Source of the DNA: Synaphobranchus kaupii
Taxonomy: Eukaryota > Chordata > Actinopteri > Anguilliformes > Synaphobranchidae
Direction: 5' to 3'
Assembly (NCBI GenBank): GCA_029718625.1
Contig: CM056376.1
Span: 123,183,767 to 123,247,766 of the forward strand
DNA length: 64,000 nucleotides
Numbering within the stretch: position 1 is the stretch's first letter; every line of letters starts with the position of its first letter. The notes below the pieces were generated by a model, which was not told the origin of the DNA, made no database searches, and saw only the letters and a list, made by a program, of their open reading frames with translations. The position numbers and the translations under genes were made by a program. Of this stretch, positions 10,985 through 22,835 are shown piece after piece.

Positions 10985-12500
10985 CAGGAGGTGTCACAGA
11001 AACTGACATTTGTTTATGGTAGATAGGCCCTTGAAAATAGTGAGATATGTGGCTTTGTCTGTCTTTTTGACTCAGCAAAACCATGCTTTGATTGCCTATC
11101 ACAAGTTGCACGGTGTAATTATTGCACAGCGGCAGGAGATGGTGAGATAAGTATGTTCTTTGATCCCAAAGGACTGAGGCTGATCTTTAGCTTGGAACCA
11201 AACTTCAAAAACAAAATAATTTACTGTACAGGCAGTGTGCCTACAGAACAAATTAGCTCTCAAACTTTATCGTAAGTAGTTCATTACCGTGAAATAATAC
11301 AGCCAACTATTCATACAGCTACTTTTCATGAAGAAGAGTGTGTGCATACGTGTGTGTGCGCGCGCGCGTGTGTGTGCATACACTTTTATGTGTATGAGAG
11401 TTGTCTTACTCACTGTCATCTAGGCTATGTTGAAATATGTACAGCATCTGGCCAGCAGCCAATTATATATAAGAGTTCACTCTGCCACTATATGACCCGC
11501 TATGACCAGTACCTACAGTTCGTTTTTTGTTACGCTCTGCCTTGTTCTCTCTCTCTGCTGTTTTTTAATTCTCTCTTTTGTACATACAGTATCTATCCCT
11601 AACAGTACCATCTTATGTATGCATGATATTACAACTTTGTTGATGGCATAATTTCCCTCCATCCCCTTTAAATAGCAAGTTCTTTGCTTGCATCAAAAAC
11701 AGTGTCAACTTGAACAAACAGAATTTACCATTACAATGAGCTATTTTGTATGAGAGACAACATTTACACTAAATTAACAGTGTGGTTTCTTATCTTAAAC
11801 AGAAGCCAGGGTTTAAAACAGTATGGTTCCTCTTCTAAATATACAGCCATACAGCATGTTTGATGTAGACTCACATCAGGAATTCTGCCTCTGCTAAATA
11901 TAATCGTGTTACTTTGTGTATCAAGCATGACTGCATGACCCAGTAGGACACTAATCACTTCAAAGTTCAGAAGATGTGAAAGTAATCCTGGCTGAATCCT
12001 GGAGTGCCTGTGGTTTTGAAAAAACTCTGAAATTAGGTGTTAAAGAAAATGTGCCAATCCATCTGTGGATTCTGCAATTTAAAGGTCTTTCTAAACATGG
12101 AGAATACACGTATGGGACAGTGTCTAGAATAACACATGCAGCTGAAATTGGCTATGTGGTGACAAATGGCACTTGAACGTCTTGTAAATCACTGTTTAGA
12201 TCTCACATTGCATCACACTAAGATGCAATCTAACTGAAACATGGATTGCCCTTTTTCTTGTGTCAAGCACAACAGTGTACTTGTGTTGCATCCATTGCTG
12301 AACTGGGCTTCAACACTCTTATTTTCACCTCTGCTTTTAAGAAAGTAACTGTTTCTGCCATCAGTAAATGGGGTTGTGGGGTATTTATTTCCCCATTGAA
12401 ATGTAGGTGGGAGGGAAAAAACAACCGAGAGACACAGACTACCTTGCGTTATGGCAGAACTGACCAACAGCTCTGATTGTGGGAGCTGTGACTTTCTATT
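10985..12500. other. AT-rich DNA, no gene seen
   Basis: Holds a GT/GC alternating tract near 11340-11380 and several short frames without motifs. Nothing supports an exon. Confidence 0.55.
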
Positions 12501-13148
12501 CACACTGAGGCAATCAGTACTGATTGGGCAGTTGGATGAGTCCCAACACACTGGAAGCAGATTTCTCGCTGAGCCGTGCGGGAGCAGAGCCTTTTGGGAG
12601 AGTCGGCGGTTTGTTGTGTGAGCTCACTCTGAGCTCTGTAACTCTAGGCCCTGGAAAGGCCAAGCTTTGCCCTTGTAATGAACCCTTGAGTATAAGAGAC
12701 TTTGTCCAGCAGGCTGGGGACAAGCCTTTGCAATGAGGCAAGCCTCTCTTCACTCCATTACTCGCGACGGAAGATTACGAGTAAACCAGAGGTCAAGGCG
12801 TCGGTTTCAGTGAACAATCTAAATCAGCCGGCCTTTGCTGGGAAGAAGGACCAGAATTCCCTCAGCGCCATCACACAGCCGAAGGACACTGCCCTGCCAT
12901 GACCAGCCCTTCCACGAAGGACAGAGGACGCCATTCCTGTTCTCTCCCCGTGGGACCCTGAACCCAGTCTCAGTCTTCAGCTATCTTAACAGACTCACCG
13001 TATCGTCAAACACTTGAGAGTATAACATAATTGTTGTCTGAGCATAACCTTATTTTCTTCCCATAACACTTCTCTTTGTCTTTAGTAGATTCATTGTAAT
13101 ACATGTTTTGTGTTACAAAATTGCATTGTCTCTTTATTTTAATAAGTG
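12500..13148. other. GC-richer segment of unknown nature
   Basis: More GC-rich than its surroundings, with a TATA-like GAGTATAAGAGAC near 12687. Several overlapping frames here are open but share no motif. It could be part of an old LTR or another repeat, or a conserved regulatory segment. Neither could be shown from the sequence. The SINE at 13163 interrupts the DNA on its right. Confidence 0.35.
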
Positions 13149-13162
13149 GGTTCTACCGATTA

Positions 13163-13529
13163 GGGCGGCACAGTGTGGTGGTGCAGTGGTTAGCACTGTC
13201 CTCACAGCAAGAAGGTACCGAGTTCGAATCCCGGCCGAGGACCTTTCTGTGTGGAGTTTGCATGTTCTCCCCGTGTCTGTGTGGGTTTCCTCCGGGTACT
13301 CCGGTTTCCTCCCGTCCAAAGACATGCAGGTAAGGCTAATTGGACACTCTAAATTGCCCATAGGTATGAGTGTGTGAGTGAATGGTGTGTGTGCCCTGCG
13401 ATGGATTGGCGGCCTGTCCAGGGTGTATTCCTGCCTCTCGCCCAATGCATGCTGGGATAGGCTCCAGCACCCCCCGCGACCCTGACCAGAAATAAGCGGG
13501 TTAGATAATGTATGGATGGATGGATGGAT
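13163..13529 (+). mobile_element. tRNA-headed SINE with (ATGG)n tail
   Basis: A 367-bp insertion flanked by a perfect 14-bp duplication, GGTTCTACCGATTA, at 13149-13162 and 13530-13543. The head has tRNA-type RNA polymerase III promoter boxes: an A-box-like TGGTTAGCACTG near 13186 and a B box, GTTCGAATC, at 13222-13230. The body holds GTTTGCATGTTCTCCCCGTG, TTTCCTCCGGGTACTCCGGT and GATAGGCTCCAGCACCC, all common in fish genomes, and the 3' end is a short (ATGG)n repeat. Variable-length duplication plus tail repeat imply LINE-mediated retroposition. The perfect duplication suggests a fairly recent insertion. Frames across it are not genes. Confidence 0.9.
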
Positions 13530-13543
13530 GGTTCTACCGATTA

Positions 13544-14047
13544 AACTAAATCAAATTGAAGGTATTGCTAGGTTTCTCCTGAATTATTAATTATTTACTG
13601 TTAATGTGAAATGCATTAGTTGGTGCCCCATGGAATGAGGAAAACCTTGATCCACCTCTGAGGTAGATAACTCAAGATAGCAATAAGATATTCCCATTAG
13701 CAAAAAGATAGGTAGATAGCAATAAGATATACCCATTACAATGGCATGTGTATTTGTTTCCCTATTTCACGTCATTTTGTATTTATTTCTTGCTGAAAAT
13801 CTATTTTGTATTATTTTCATAATTAAAATTGAAAATCAAAAAAATTAATCAAAGCAGCAGTTATTTCCCACATTACATGCCACACAGTACTACAGGGGAG
13901 CTGGTGCAGATTAGAGGAAAGTGTCTCACTGTAAACTGGTAGCCTGTGGCCCGTTGGCATGTTGTTGGAAATAATGCAAGAGTGAATAGGAACAGTAACC
14001 AGAGGAACTATTGCAGCCACAAACCTCCCCAGTCATAGTTGACGAAT

Positions 14048-14048
<1 letters not shown>
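13544..14048. other. AT-rich DNA, no gene seen
   Basis: Continuation of the DNA interrupted by the SINE, then unremarkable AT-rich sequence with a duplicated AGATAGCAATAAGATAT motif near 13672-13730. Confidence 0.5.

Positions 14049-14110
<62 letters not shown>
14049..14110. repeat. (AC)n microsatellite
   Basis: About 31 uninterrupted AC dinucleotides followed by a short GCATGCATGC. The minus-strand frame crossing it is an artefact of the repeat. Confidence 0.97.
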
Positions 14111-14113
<3 letters not shown>

Positions 14114-16149
14114 TGCATGCAGTCATACATGTATCATTAGGCTACAACAAAATTAACAATATGCATGCAAGTCAGACTGTGATAACATGCCAAATTAATC
14201 ATTTGAATTATTGTTAAAATATGTATTATATGTTTTATAGGTTAATATCAAAATATATTTAAACCATACTATATTAACAATAATTTTTAAACATATTGAG
14301 TATTATGCACACAAATAATGAATACAGATTATTATTATTATTATTATTACTCTGAGAAACATACATCAGCCTACATTCCATGACTTAAGAAATACACAGA
14401 AATAAATAAGTAAAACATTTTAAAAATCTTACATGGTTACCTATTTTTGCCATCTAATAATCAGGTAAATAGCCATATATACAATACATGGTTTCAAATT
14501 ATTTGGATGACAAGCAGATCAATGATGTTGCTAGATTCAGCACACACATATTGATTGGATAATGTACTGTACCCTTGAAAAAATATGTGCTCATTGTTGG
14601 GATCAACCATTTTTTTTCTTTTAAAACATGTATTGACTGGATGAGTATTCAAATCCTTCCATGTGGCAAACCTGGATTAGTTTAGCTGGAAATAATTATT
14701 ACACATTCAATTGAATGGCTTTTTTCAGTCGACATAATATTGGTTCACACAATTAAAAAAAAAAGTGAATTAATGAAAAACACTTCTATAAGGCTTCTCA
14801 GAAAGCCGTTTTCAAGAATATTTGAATTTCAGGCTGAGGATGAGCCACAACGATGAAGGAACTTTCAGCATAGGTTGAAGTTGTATAAAAGGCTCAGATT
14901 TTTCACAGAGACTGTACTGTGCAAATTAAGTGGGCAGGTGTATCGTACAACCTAGCCACTGCCAAGATCAGGATATTCCTCAGAACTGAGGAGGTGGGCA
15001 CAGATTAAGCAGACTAGAGAAACCACCACAAGGCCAATGGTGACTCTGAAAAAGCCCAATGACTGAGAAATAAGATAATGTTTTTAAAAAAACTGAAGTC
15101 CACTGAAGCTGCTGATATAGTAGAGTCTGCAGAGTAGACCCATAGTAGACCTTAAATTTCAGACCTTGAATTTCATGATTTTAAGGTCTGAGGAAGAAGT
15201 GTTGTACTGTTGAAGGGGTTAAACATTTCCCCTGTCCAGGGCTAGTGGCCCTTCACATAGCTCACATTTGGCTCAGATATATGGGGAAATAAGCATCAGT
15301 TGAAGGTCAGTATTTGATACAACAAAGGTTAAAGAAGTACCACAATAAACGGGCGATGAGCTTTTTTCTTGTGCGAATGCTGTCACAACAAGGGCCTCGA
15401 CATGCCTGTCAGTTCTTTGTGTTACTCATTGCTGTTGGCCTTGACAGCATTTAAAAGTGCCATTTTTGAGACATTTACATGACAATTGATTGAAGGTCAA
15501 AACAGCTAGAGAAATAAGATGACAACAGTCCTTGTTTGACCATGATGTTCCCATATCATGTCTTTTACATAAAGCATTTTTAAGTAGCAAAAAAGGCTAA
15601 ATATTACTAGTACTGACAGAAGATATTGTACCATTTAATTGCTCTTGTTCTTCATGCAACGAATGAAGGCTTAGGCTTAAGGCTACCAAAAAAAAATCAT
15701 GCATTGGTCCCATTTCTTGACAACCTTTCCTTTTTGGAGTTTATTTCCATGTTTTGGTCATCATAATCACATATACAGTAGGCCTAGTTGTTTACTTAAT
15801 TTGTGAAATAATTTTACTAATATCAAGCTAATATCAATAATAACGTCCACTAAAATTGTTTACACGCAGAATCATGATGTAAATTATACCACAATTACAT
15901 AAATCAGTTGTTTATTAAAATGTAGGCTATTGATTCAGTGTAATGCATAGCTACAAGCATCTTTGTGCTAGTTGGGTTTCGAGCATGCGCTGCATCACGA
16001 CGACAAGCGTCACTTCTCTGTGCTATCAAATAATCTCTTAAAAGTAGCCGGAAGTTACTTCTGAGCTCAGTCAGATCACTTTAATCACTGAGTTATAACT
16101 CGGTCAGATCACTTTTGCCAAATGTAGGCTATTTAATTATTACCTCTAG
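14111..16149. other. AT-rich DNA, no gene seen
   Basis: Two kilobases without a recognisable exon or repeat boundary. Contains a short (ATT)n run at 14331-14349. Repeated GGTCTGA/CAGACCTT-type words near 15150-15190 are local and unassigned. Confidence 0.5.
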
Positions 16150-16293
16150 ATCTGCATCTGCAGTCAGACAGGGATAACTTGGAACAAGACTAAGAACCGG
16201 AATCGTTCCATTCTACTAATTTGGAACCGGTTCCTCGGTTTCGCTTTTGTAATCGGTTCCCTGGAATCGATTCCCGATTCTCGCCCATCACTA
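16150..16293. mobile_element. hAT-type element, one terminus
   Basis: Consecutive GGAATCGTTCC, GGAACCGGTTCC and GGAATCGATTCC palindromic words end in TCTCGCCCATCACTA at 16293. This arrangement (TAGTGATGGGCGAGAATC read inward) is a common hAT terminus in fishes. I could not find the opposite end or a target duplication, so the left boundary is approximate and the copy is probably truncated. Confidence 0.55.
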
Positions 16294-16439
16294 AATATGA
16301 ACAAAAGTGCAGGATTAAATTCAGTTTAGTGTTTATCAAGTGTCTTCAAAGCTTAGAAAAATTAGAAAATGATGTAGCTTAATTGTGATTCCATTGATCA
16401 GAGGAAAAACTAATATATAATGCTAAATATTGTTTTGAA

Positions 16440-17470
16440 GAAGAAGACGTGTGTCACCTCATTGGCTTCCATGTATTTAGTACTTTTACACACTCCCTTT
16501 GGCAAGATAACACTGATTTGTCTCCTGCAAAGTTTGATGAGGTTAGAGAACACATAGCAAGGGATCCGAGACCATTCCTCCATACAGAATCTTTCCAGAT
16601 CGTTCAGTCCTTGGTCCTCGCTTGTGGACTCTACTCTTCAGCTCACCCCATAGGTTTTCAATGGGGGGTTGGTCAGTGCAAAACCTTGATTTTGTGGTCA
16701 GTGAACCATGTTTGTGTAGATTTTGAGGTATGCTTTGGATCATTGTCCTACTGGAAGATCCAATCACATACCTCTTCTTATGCCAAACCCACTTTTTGTA
16801 TTTATTATCTAACTATAGCACCTGATTCCCATCTAAATTCCAGTAGAATTTAGCGAACTCCCAGCACTTACGTTTGTGGTATGGTGACAGCATAAAATAC
16901 AGTTCTCCAACTGTGGTCCTTGGATAAATGTTTGCTTCTCAAACCATCATTTTCACAGTGTGTGGGGGCAAACTACACTTGTGTCCTCTTCAGGCAGGTT
17001 CATCACAGCTCCAGTTGCTTTAAACATCTTAATTAATGCCCTAATTGTGGAAATAGATAGTTTTTGACATTAAGCTGTTTTTCTATAGCCATTGCCTGAT
17101 GAAGGTCAACAACCTGTTGTCTCATTTGTGTGTTCTCTGATCTTCCACATGTTGATGGAATGGGGCAGGGAGCACATTGAAGCAGGGATAGCTGAGAGCT
17201 GAGGATGTCACACATTTAAATAAAGTAGAAAGTACAGTGCCATAACTTTTGTAGTTAAATGTAATCACCGGTGTCGAACGACATTTCTGTCTCCTATTCC
17301 ATGTATTGACATTGCCGTGTGTAAATGTGTAAAGATAAGCTACACTTCTCTCGGCATCAACAAAACTTGTAACAACTGATTGCAGTGTTAAACTAGGAAA
17401 ACCTTTTTTAAAATCTGTATCCCCTTGATATAAAAAAATAAATACAAATCATCCAGGCATTCATGCTGTT
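16440..17470 (-). pseudogene. Tc1-like transposase, reverse strand, decayed
   Basis: Minus-strand frames contain PPIENLWGELKSRVHKRGPR near 16620-16680, matching the Tc1 catalytic end in which the E of PIENLWGELK is the third acidic residue of the DD34E triad. Farther along the same strand, FKATGAVMNLPEEDTS and CPHTVKMMVREANIYPRTTV (about 16900-17015) match the N-terminal DNA-binding region. Stops and frameshifts separate the pieces, so it cannot encode an active enzyme. The sequence upstream of the N-terminal part occurs twice (see 17121-17336 and 17482-17695). Confidence 0.8.
17121..17336 (-). repeat. Direct repeat, copy A, within Tc1 remnant
   Basis: About 215 bp matching 17482-17695 in the same orientation, with shared TTTGTGTGTTCTCTGATCTT and CTTTTGTAGTTAAATGTAAT. 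The copies are roughly 145 bp apart and have diverged by scattered substitutions, so the duplication is not recent. It covers the 5' side of the reverse-strand Tc1. Confidence 0.85.
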
Positions 17471-17481
17471 TGCAAATCATT

Positions 17482-17695
17482 TCATTTGTGTGTTCTCTGA
17501 TCTTCCCCATGTTGATGGAAGGGGGCAGAGGGAACATAACCACAGGGGCAGCTGAGAGGTGACAAACATTTAAATAAAGGAAAAAATACAGTGCTATAAC
17601 TTTTGTAGTTAAATGTAATCATCGGTGTCAAATGGTCTTTCTGTCTCCTATTTCATGTATTGGCATTGATGTGTGGAAATGTCTAAAGATAAGTA
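17482..17695 (-). repeat. Direct repeat, copy B, within Tc1 remnant
   Basis: Second copy of 17121-17336. It may be a local tandem duplication, or a second insertion of the same Tc1 family that kept only this end. Confidence 0.85.
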
Positions 17696-17699
17696 GATC

Positions 17700-19260
17700 C
17701 AAAAAATATTCAGGTTTGCTATTCTTGGTTCTATACTGGGTATCCTCATCAATGCTGGAATGTCTTCAATAGGGATGTTTTCTAAATCCATCCTGCAAAC
17801 AGGTTAAACAATCCTGAAATTGGATTTTGAGGTCTATGGTCTTTGACCGTACCATAATTTATTTTTCCAGTGATTGGGGTTCACTGGATTGGGGTTGGGG
17901 TCGTTGAAAGTTTTAATACATTAACAAGTTATTGTTCTGTCTGTGCTGTGAACCTGTTGTGCCTGTGTGGTCCACTATTCATTCATGAGCTGCTTCAGTT
18001 AGGTTATGTGAATTCTGCCTTCCCAACATTCAAACCAGATAAGGTCAAACAAACTCTTTCCATGTGGCACAACCATTTCTCCAAACCGTTCATGTCTTCC
18101 AACAAAGCCTCTTTAATGCATTGGTGCTTGGTGTAATTTCCATATCCATTTCCACCAACCTTGAATAAAACCCAGTGTATTTGGAATGGTACTCTGCATC
18201 AGAATACAAAGTTCTCCGTCTGGTTTCTCATGACTCGGTAGGCAGTCTTATCAGCAGGAAACACCCTTCCCACGGGGATGCATCTCTCAGATGTTCTGTA
18301 TACCTTACTTTCCTGCTTGGACAATGTTTTATCTCATTTACCACATGCTTCTTAGAAAATGTACATCGTATTTTGTGATCTACTTAAATAACAATATATG
18401 TACTGACCAATGCCTCTGATAAATCATTTTCACTGCTACCGTCCCTATATGCCTTTCCAATTTATTTAAGTGCCAGTCTTGTGGTATAAAGATAAGTTGC
18501 AAGATGTGCAATGCAAAGCAGTAGTGCAATTACTAGGATACTCCAAATGCTATTCACAGATTAGTACTGAAGTGCAATTCAGAGTGAATAATAGGACTTT
18601 GAGCACTTTTTATACAGCTTTGAGCACATCCCATACCCATGGTCATCTCAAAGAGTACTCTGCTCCCCGTGTGTCTATAATGTTTCTAATTATCTCTTCT
18701 CTCTTCTGACAAGGAATTGCCTTGAAGAACATTTGATTTAGTGGGGAAGCATTCATTCTTAATAATTAATCTTCATCACATTCATTATATGGTTACTAAT
18801 CATCAGCCACATCCCTTCTAATCATTGTCCTCCAAAGAATCACCTCCCTCTAATTATGGCAGTTCCGCAGGGTAGGAAGCTAGCAATAACAATGATGGTG
18901 TGTTGAACTTAAATTGCAGTGTCTTGCTTGATCAAAGCAAAGCCTGTTCTTACTGCTATCTTTAATATCACACAGATTCCCTTATCCATGTAGGCTGTGT
19001 ACTCCCTCTTGCACCTGCATTTATGATAATAAAAATGTGAACTACTACACTGATGTTAAATCTATCTATATACAGGGAAGTAACAAAGTACTGCCCCAGG
19101 GACGTCATTTCTTGGGAACGCAGGGTATGGCGAATTAACGTATTTTACACACAACGTAACATATGTTAGTGGATAGAAAGGGAGGGTTGGGTAGAGTGAG
19201 GTGGTGTGGTAGGTTGCAATCACGGAGCAGGGACCATTAGGTCTACATATGTTACAGTAA
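17700..19260. other. DNA with no recognised gene
   Basis: Several frames of 60-90 codons (for example 17870-18136) lack motifs. Near 19130 the word GCGAATTAACGT appears and recurs near 19613, linking this region weakly to the inverted-repeat element that follows. Confidence 0.5.
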
Positions 19261-19268
19261 ACTGAAGT

Positions 19269-19792
19269 GGCATAGCCAGGAAGTAATTTGGGGGAGAAAA
19301 TTCAGAAGAAAGGGAGAAAATACATCTGGTACTTTTTTGCCCAGTATGGAAACACTTCCGGACTTGCGCTATCAAGGCTCTATCAAAGCAATGAAAATTA
19401 ACATTATTACAAAAGTTTGGAGCAATAACCGCTTACAGTTATTCAATAGTTCGTAAAAATAGGTACAAAAAACAGGAGAGAGTTATCCATTAAATAAACT
19501 ACCATGTCCTGTGAACAGGTAAGGTAGCTGGCTAGCTAACATAAATAAACCAACTGTCAGTGTAGCTGGTTTATATTTTAGTGGAAATATGTAGGCACTA
19601 CCTTGTGCATATAGCGAATTAACGTGATCGGTTAAAAAGTATGTCTCTCGGACAAAGAGGGTGGCTAAATTGTATAATTGGTTTATGATTAAATCAAATA
19701 TTTATAACCATGGACTATGTGATGGACTGCACAAACTTTATTTCGGGGGGGGGGGGGGGTTCAAACCCTAAATCCACCCGCCTGGCTATGCC
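19269..19792. mobile_element. Possible inverted-repeat DNA element
   Basis: GGCATAGCCAGG at 19269-19280 is the exact reverse complement of CCTGGCTATGCC at 19781-19792, and AGTGGCATAGCC-type ends are common among animal DNA transposons. A run of 15 G (19745-19759) lies inside the right end. I see no clear target duplication and no coding frame, so the element is probably an old MITE-like copy. Confidence 0.45.
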
Positions 19793-19799
19793 AGTGGTA

Positions 19800-21254
19800 C
19801 ACTGTGTTGGGTTGTACAAGTCAGGCTACTGGGGAAGTAGGTCAAAGTTAAACAAACATAAACAGACGGCCACCGAAACAAACAACATTCCAACCAGCTA
19901 GACCTATAGCTTGTTTGGGCCACATTAGACAAAAATGCACCAAAAAGATGCATGGTGGCTCACAGATTTCCCGAGTTGATCACTGGGCTAGAAGTTTGCT
20001 AGCCACCTAGCTAGGTAGCAAGTATTGCTACAGCCAAGATTGCACAGTTTAACCATACTGGCTAGCTAATAATCACATTAAAATAATATCCCCCTTTTAC
20101 CGCCTTGACCCTGGCTCTCTTCAAGCTCTCAAAAGCCCCCCCTCCCCGGATTTTACAACACCAACGTGACTAAAAACAAAAATGCATAATCCCCAAAACT
20201 TATAAACTGAGCACTCCATTGTTGTGACTGTGACAGGCGATGTCATAAACAGCAGTGCAGTAACCTATAGAGCTCCGTAGTCCCGCCCCCTCCTATCCCT
20301 GGCTGGTCCTGGAAGACTGCCGGAAGCCATTACCTGCCCCCACTTCGGGATCTTTCAGTCACCCTGATGATGATATTATGGCATTGTATGGACCAAACTT
20401 TGACATATATGTGATACAAAGTCCATTATATACTCACCACCGCTATCACTTTGTCTTATTATGGAAGTGAAACTAAGAGCATCACCAAGGGCAAGAATCA
20501 CTATCAGTCTGGCCATGTCAGCTTTATGGCTTTCACTCCAGCAGTGAGCGAGTAGCCCGGCTGTTGTCGTCGTTTTAGTTGGTTTTTTGAAAACATGTTT
20601 GTTTCTTATTTGTTGTACATAATTTCAAATGACCAATTTTATAAATTATTTTAAAATGTGACAGCCCCTCTCTTGGGTGTTTTGAACGTCTGGCTGCCTG
20701 AATATATATAAAATTTAAAAAAAATCAGTCCATTGACTCCCATTATATTTTTTCCGAAAGTTTGCACCAGACGTTCTTCACCAACGTGGATGGGACTACG
20801 GACCCTACCTTGAGCACTGACAGAGGCCTGGAAGCTGGTTTTAACAAGCTGGTTTTAACAAGCGACTACCAAATTAAAGTGTGATTGTTTTGATTCAGAA
20901 TGCTGTTTGTTTAACTTTTCATTCATCATTTTTGTTGTTGTTTCCAAGAAAATATTTTTGGCCTAGGGTATGACAACTGCCATAGTCTGCCATACCTAAA
21001 TGATTCCCCTATACTGCCCACTTGTTTTACTGGTGTGTATCTTCAAAGTGCATATGAGCCAATTGCATCATATAATTGAGCCAAATAACCTGTTCGAATA
21101 TTATGATTCTCCAGAAAAGGTGTTGCAATACTGCATTCGGATGCAACAAATCTGTCAAATATTTCTTGTCACAGGGCACCCTTTCTGTTTTTGAATGGCT
21201 TACAATTTCTCTTTTTTTAACTAACACACTTGCATTAAATATATTGCAATACAC
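19800..21254. other. DNA with no recognised gene; possible decayed element
   Basis: CCGTAGTCCC near 20275 and its reverse complement GGGACTACGG near 20793 could be the ends of an old DNA element of about 530 bp, but 10 bp alone is weak. The rest is AT-rich and featureless. Confidence 0.4.
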
Positions 21255-22127
21255 AGTGGGCCTCATTTATCAATATGGTCATAAAAAAGAGCGTATATTT
21301 GATGGATCCAGCTTGCATACAAAATTATCACGTGTGATTCATCAAACTTGTGTAAATCACTGATATGAGCGTAAATGTATGATAAATCAGATTTGATTGT
21401 ATATTAGGAAGTGCATTCACATCATTATGAATTACCATACTCACAGGCCCATTTTATTATCTCTATTTAGAAATTCCACCTCCTTTAAAACGCAAATGCC
21501 AACGCGATTTTCTCCAGTATTAGCCTATAGGCAACAGGAAAGCAAATAATTTGTCTGTGAGTGTAAACTTTAAATGCATATGAATGACCAAGAAAATAAA
21601 CGCGTGCTTAATTGAGAGCGGTTGTGATGTGCAGCCTAGCTCAAAAGCCGCTTTGTGGCAGGGCTAAAATACTTCCTCTGAATTGCGAAGTACAGCTGAG
21701 ATAAAAATGTATAAAGATGTAATGGTGGCGTGACGTGTGAGGTAGGAGGGGCCAAACGCAGCAAGGGGATTCATTAAGCACAAGGCCACTAGGACGGGAA
21801 ACCCCGTAATTAAGGGAAGGAGACAAGACAGGGTACACATGTACCAAAGCTACTAACCGGCTCACTGTCACACGCCAATGAGTAGAAGCGCAAACGCCAG
21901 GTTTCTCAGTAATAAAACCAAACAAGGCTAATGGAACAAAGCACTAGGCTCCCATACTTATACGCGCAAAGTGACTAAAGAAAGAGCCAGAAATAATAAA
22001 AGCCCTGCCTCGGTAACGAGATGCATAAGAACAGGTGAGTAGCATAATGGCACAAATAAAACACACAGCCAACAAACACTGCAAAATAATACGAGATAGT
22101 ATACGAGGAGGCGGAAGGAACCGCCTA

Positions 22128-22340
22128 ACATTCCAAGGTTACTCTCAGACTTGCAGTCACACACAAACATGTCCACAACATTGCCCAGTCTCCCAATAGG
22201 AAGACATGTACCGAAGGACGAAACAGAACTACAGTTCCGAACAAAATCACCAAAGCTCCATGTACGGAGACAGGTACCGAATAGGACGAACAGAACAGCT
22301 GCACCGGACATTTACCGGCTAAATGACTAAAGCGAGATTA
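22128..22340 (-). repeat. Internal block of LTR copy 1, first occurrence
   Basis: About 210 bp, nearly identical to 22626-22835, spaced some 500 bp apart within one LTR. Shared words include AACATGTCCACAACATTGCC and CATGTACGGAGACAGGTACC. Confidence 0.85.
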
Positions 22341-22625
22341 GTAGAAAATAAACACCCTGCCTCACAGTGAAGAGGAATGTAATGAGGCGACAGGACCAGA
22401 GATCCAATGTTCCATGGCTACTTCCATAAGCTCGTAGTCACACGCAGAAAACATAAAGGGGGGTAAAGGCCGGTCTCCCAGGAGAAACATTTTACAGGCG
22501 AGCTGCCGGTAAACCGCCGTCCCATACCTTTACTAGCAAAATGACTAACACACACTTAGTAGAAAATACATGCCCTAGCCTCTCAGTAAAGGGGAATGTA
22601 ACGAGGCGAAAGGAACAGAGAGCTA

Positions 22626-22835
22626 ACGTTCCAAGGCTACATTCAGAGACTCGCAGTCACACGCTAACATGTCCACAACATTGCCCGGTCTCCCTATAGG
22701 AAGACATGTACCGAAGGATGAAACAGAACTACAGTTCCGAACAAAATCGCCAAAGCTCCATGTACGGAGACAGGTACCGAAGGATGAACAGGACAGCTGC
22801 ACCGGACATTTACCGGCTAAAAGACTAACGCGAGC
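22626..22835 (-). repeat. Internal block of LTR copy 1, second occurrence
   Basis: Second occurrence of the 22128-22340 block. Related blocks occur in the other two LTR copies in different numbers. Confidence 0.85.

Noticed and set aside
13103..13445. Overlapping frames on both strands
   Set aside because: They are read-through of the SINE at 13163-13529.
13600..13640. Retroviral primer site (TGGTGCCCC) marking an LTR at 12500-13610
   Set aside because: No matching LTR ends, no target duplication and no second LTR. The partial match is too short to call.
13926..14126. Cysteine/valine-rich minus frame
   Set aside because: It is the translation of the (AC)n microsatellite.
16449..16853. 134-codon forward frame
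   Set aside because: The real coding signal here is on the opposite strand (Tc1 transposase remnant).
20272..20805. DNA transposon with CCGTAGTCCC ends
   Set aside because: Only 10 bp of inverted repeat, with no target duplication or subterminal structure.
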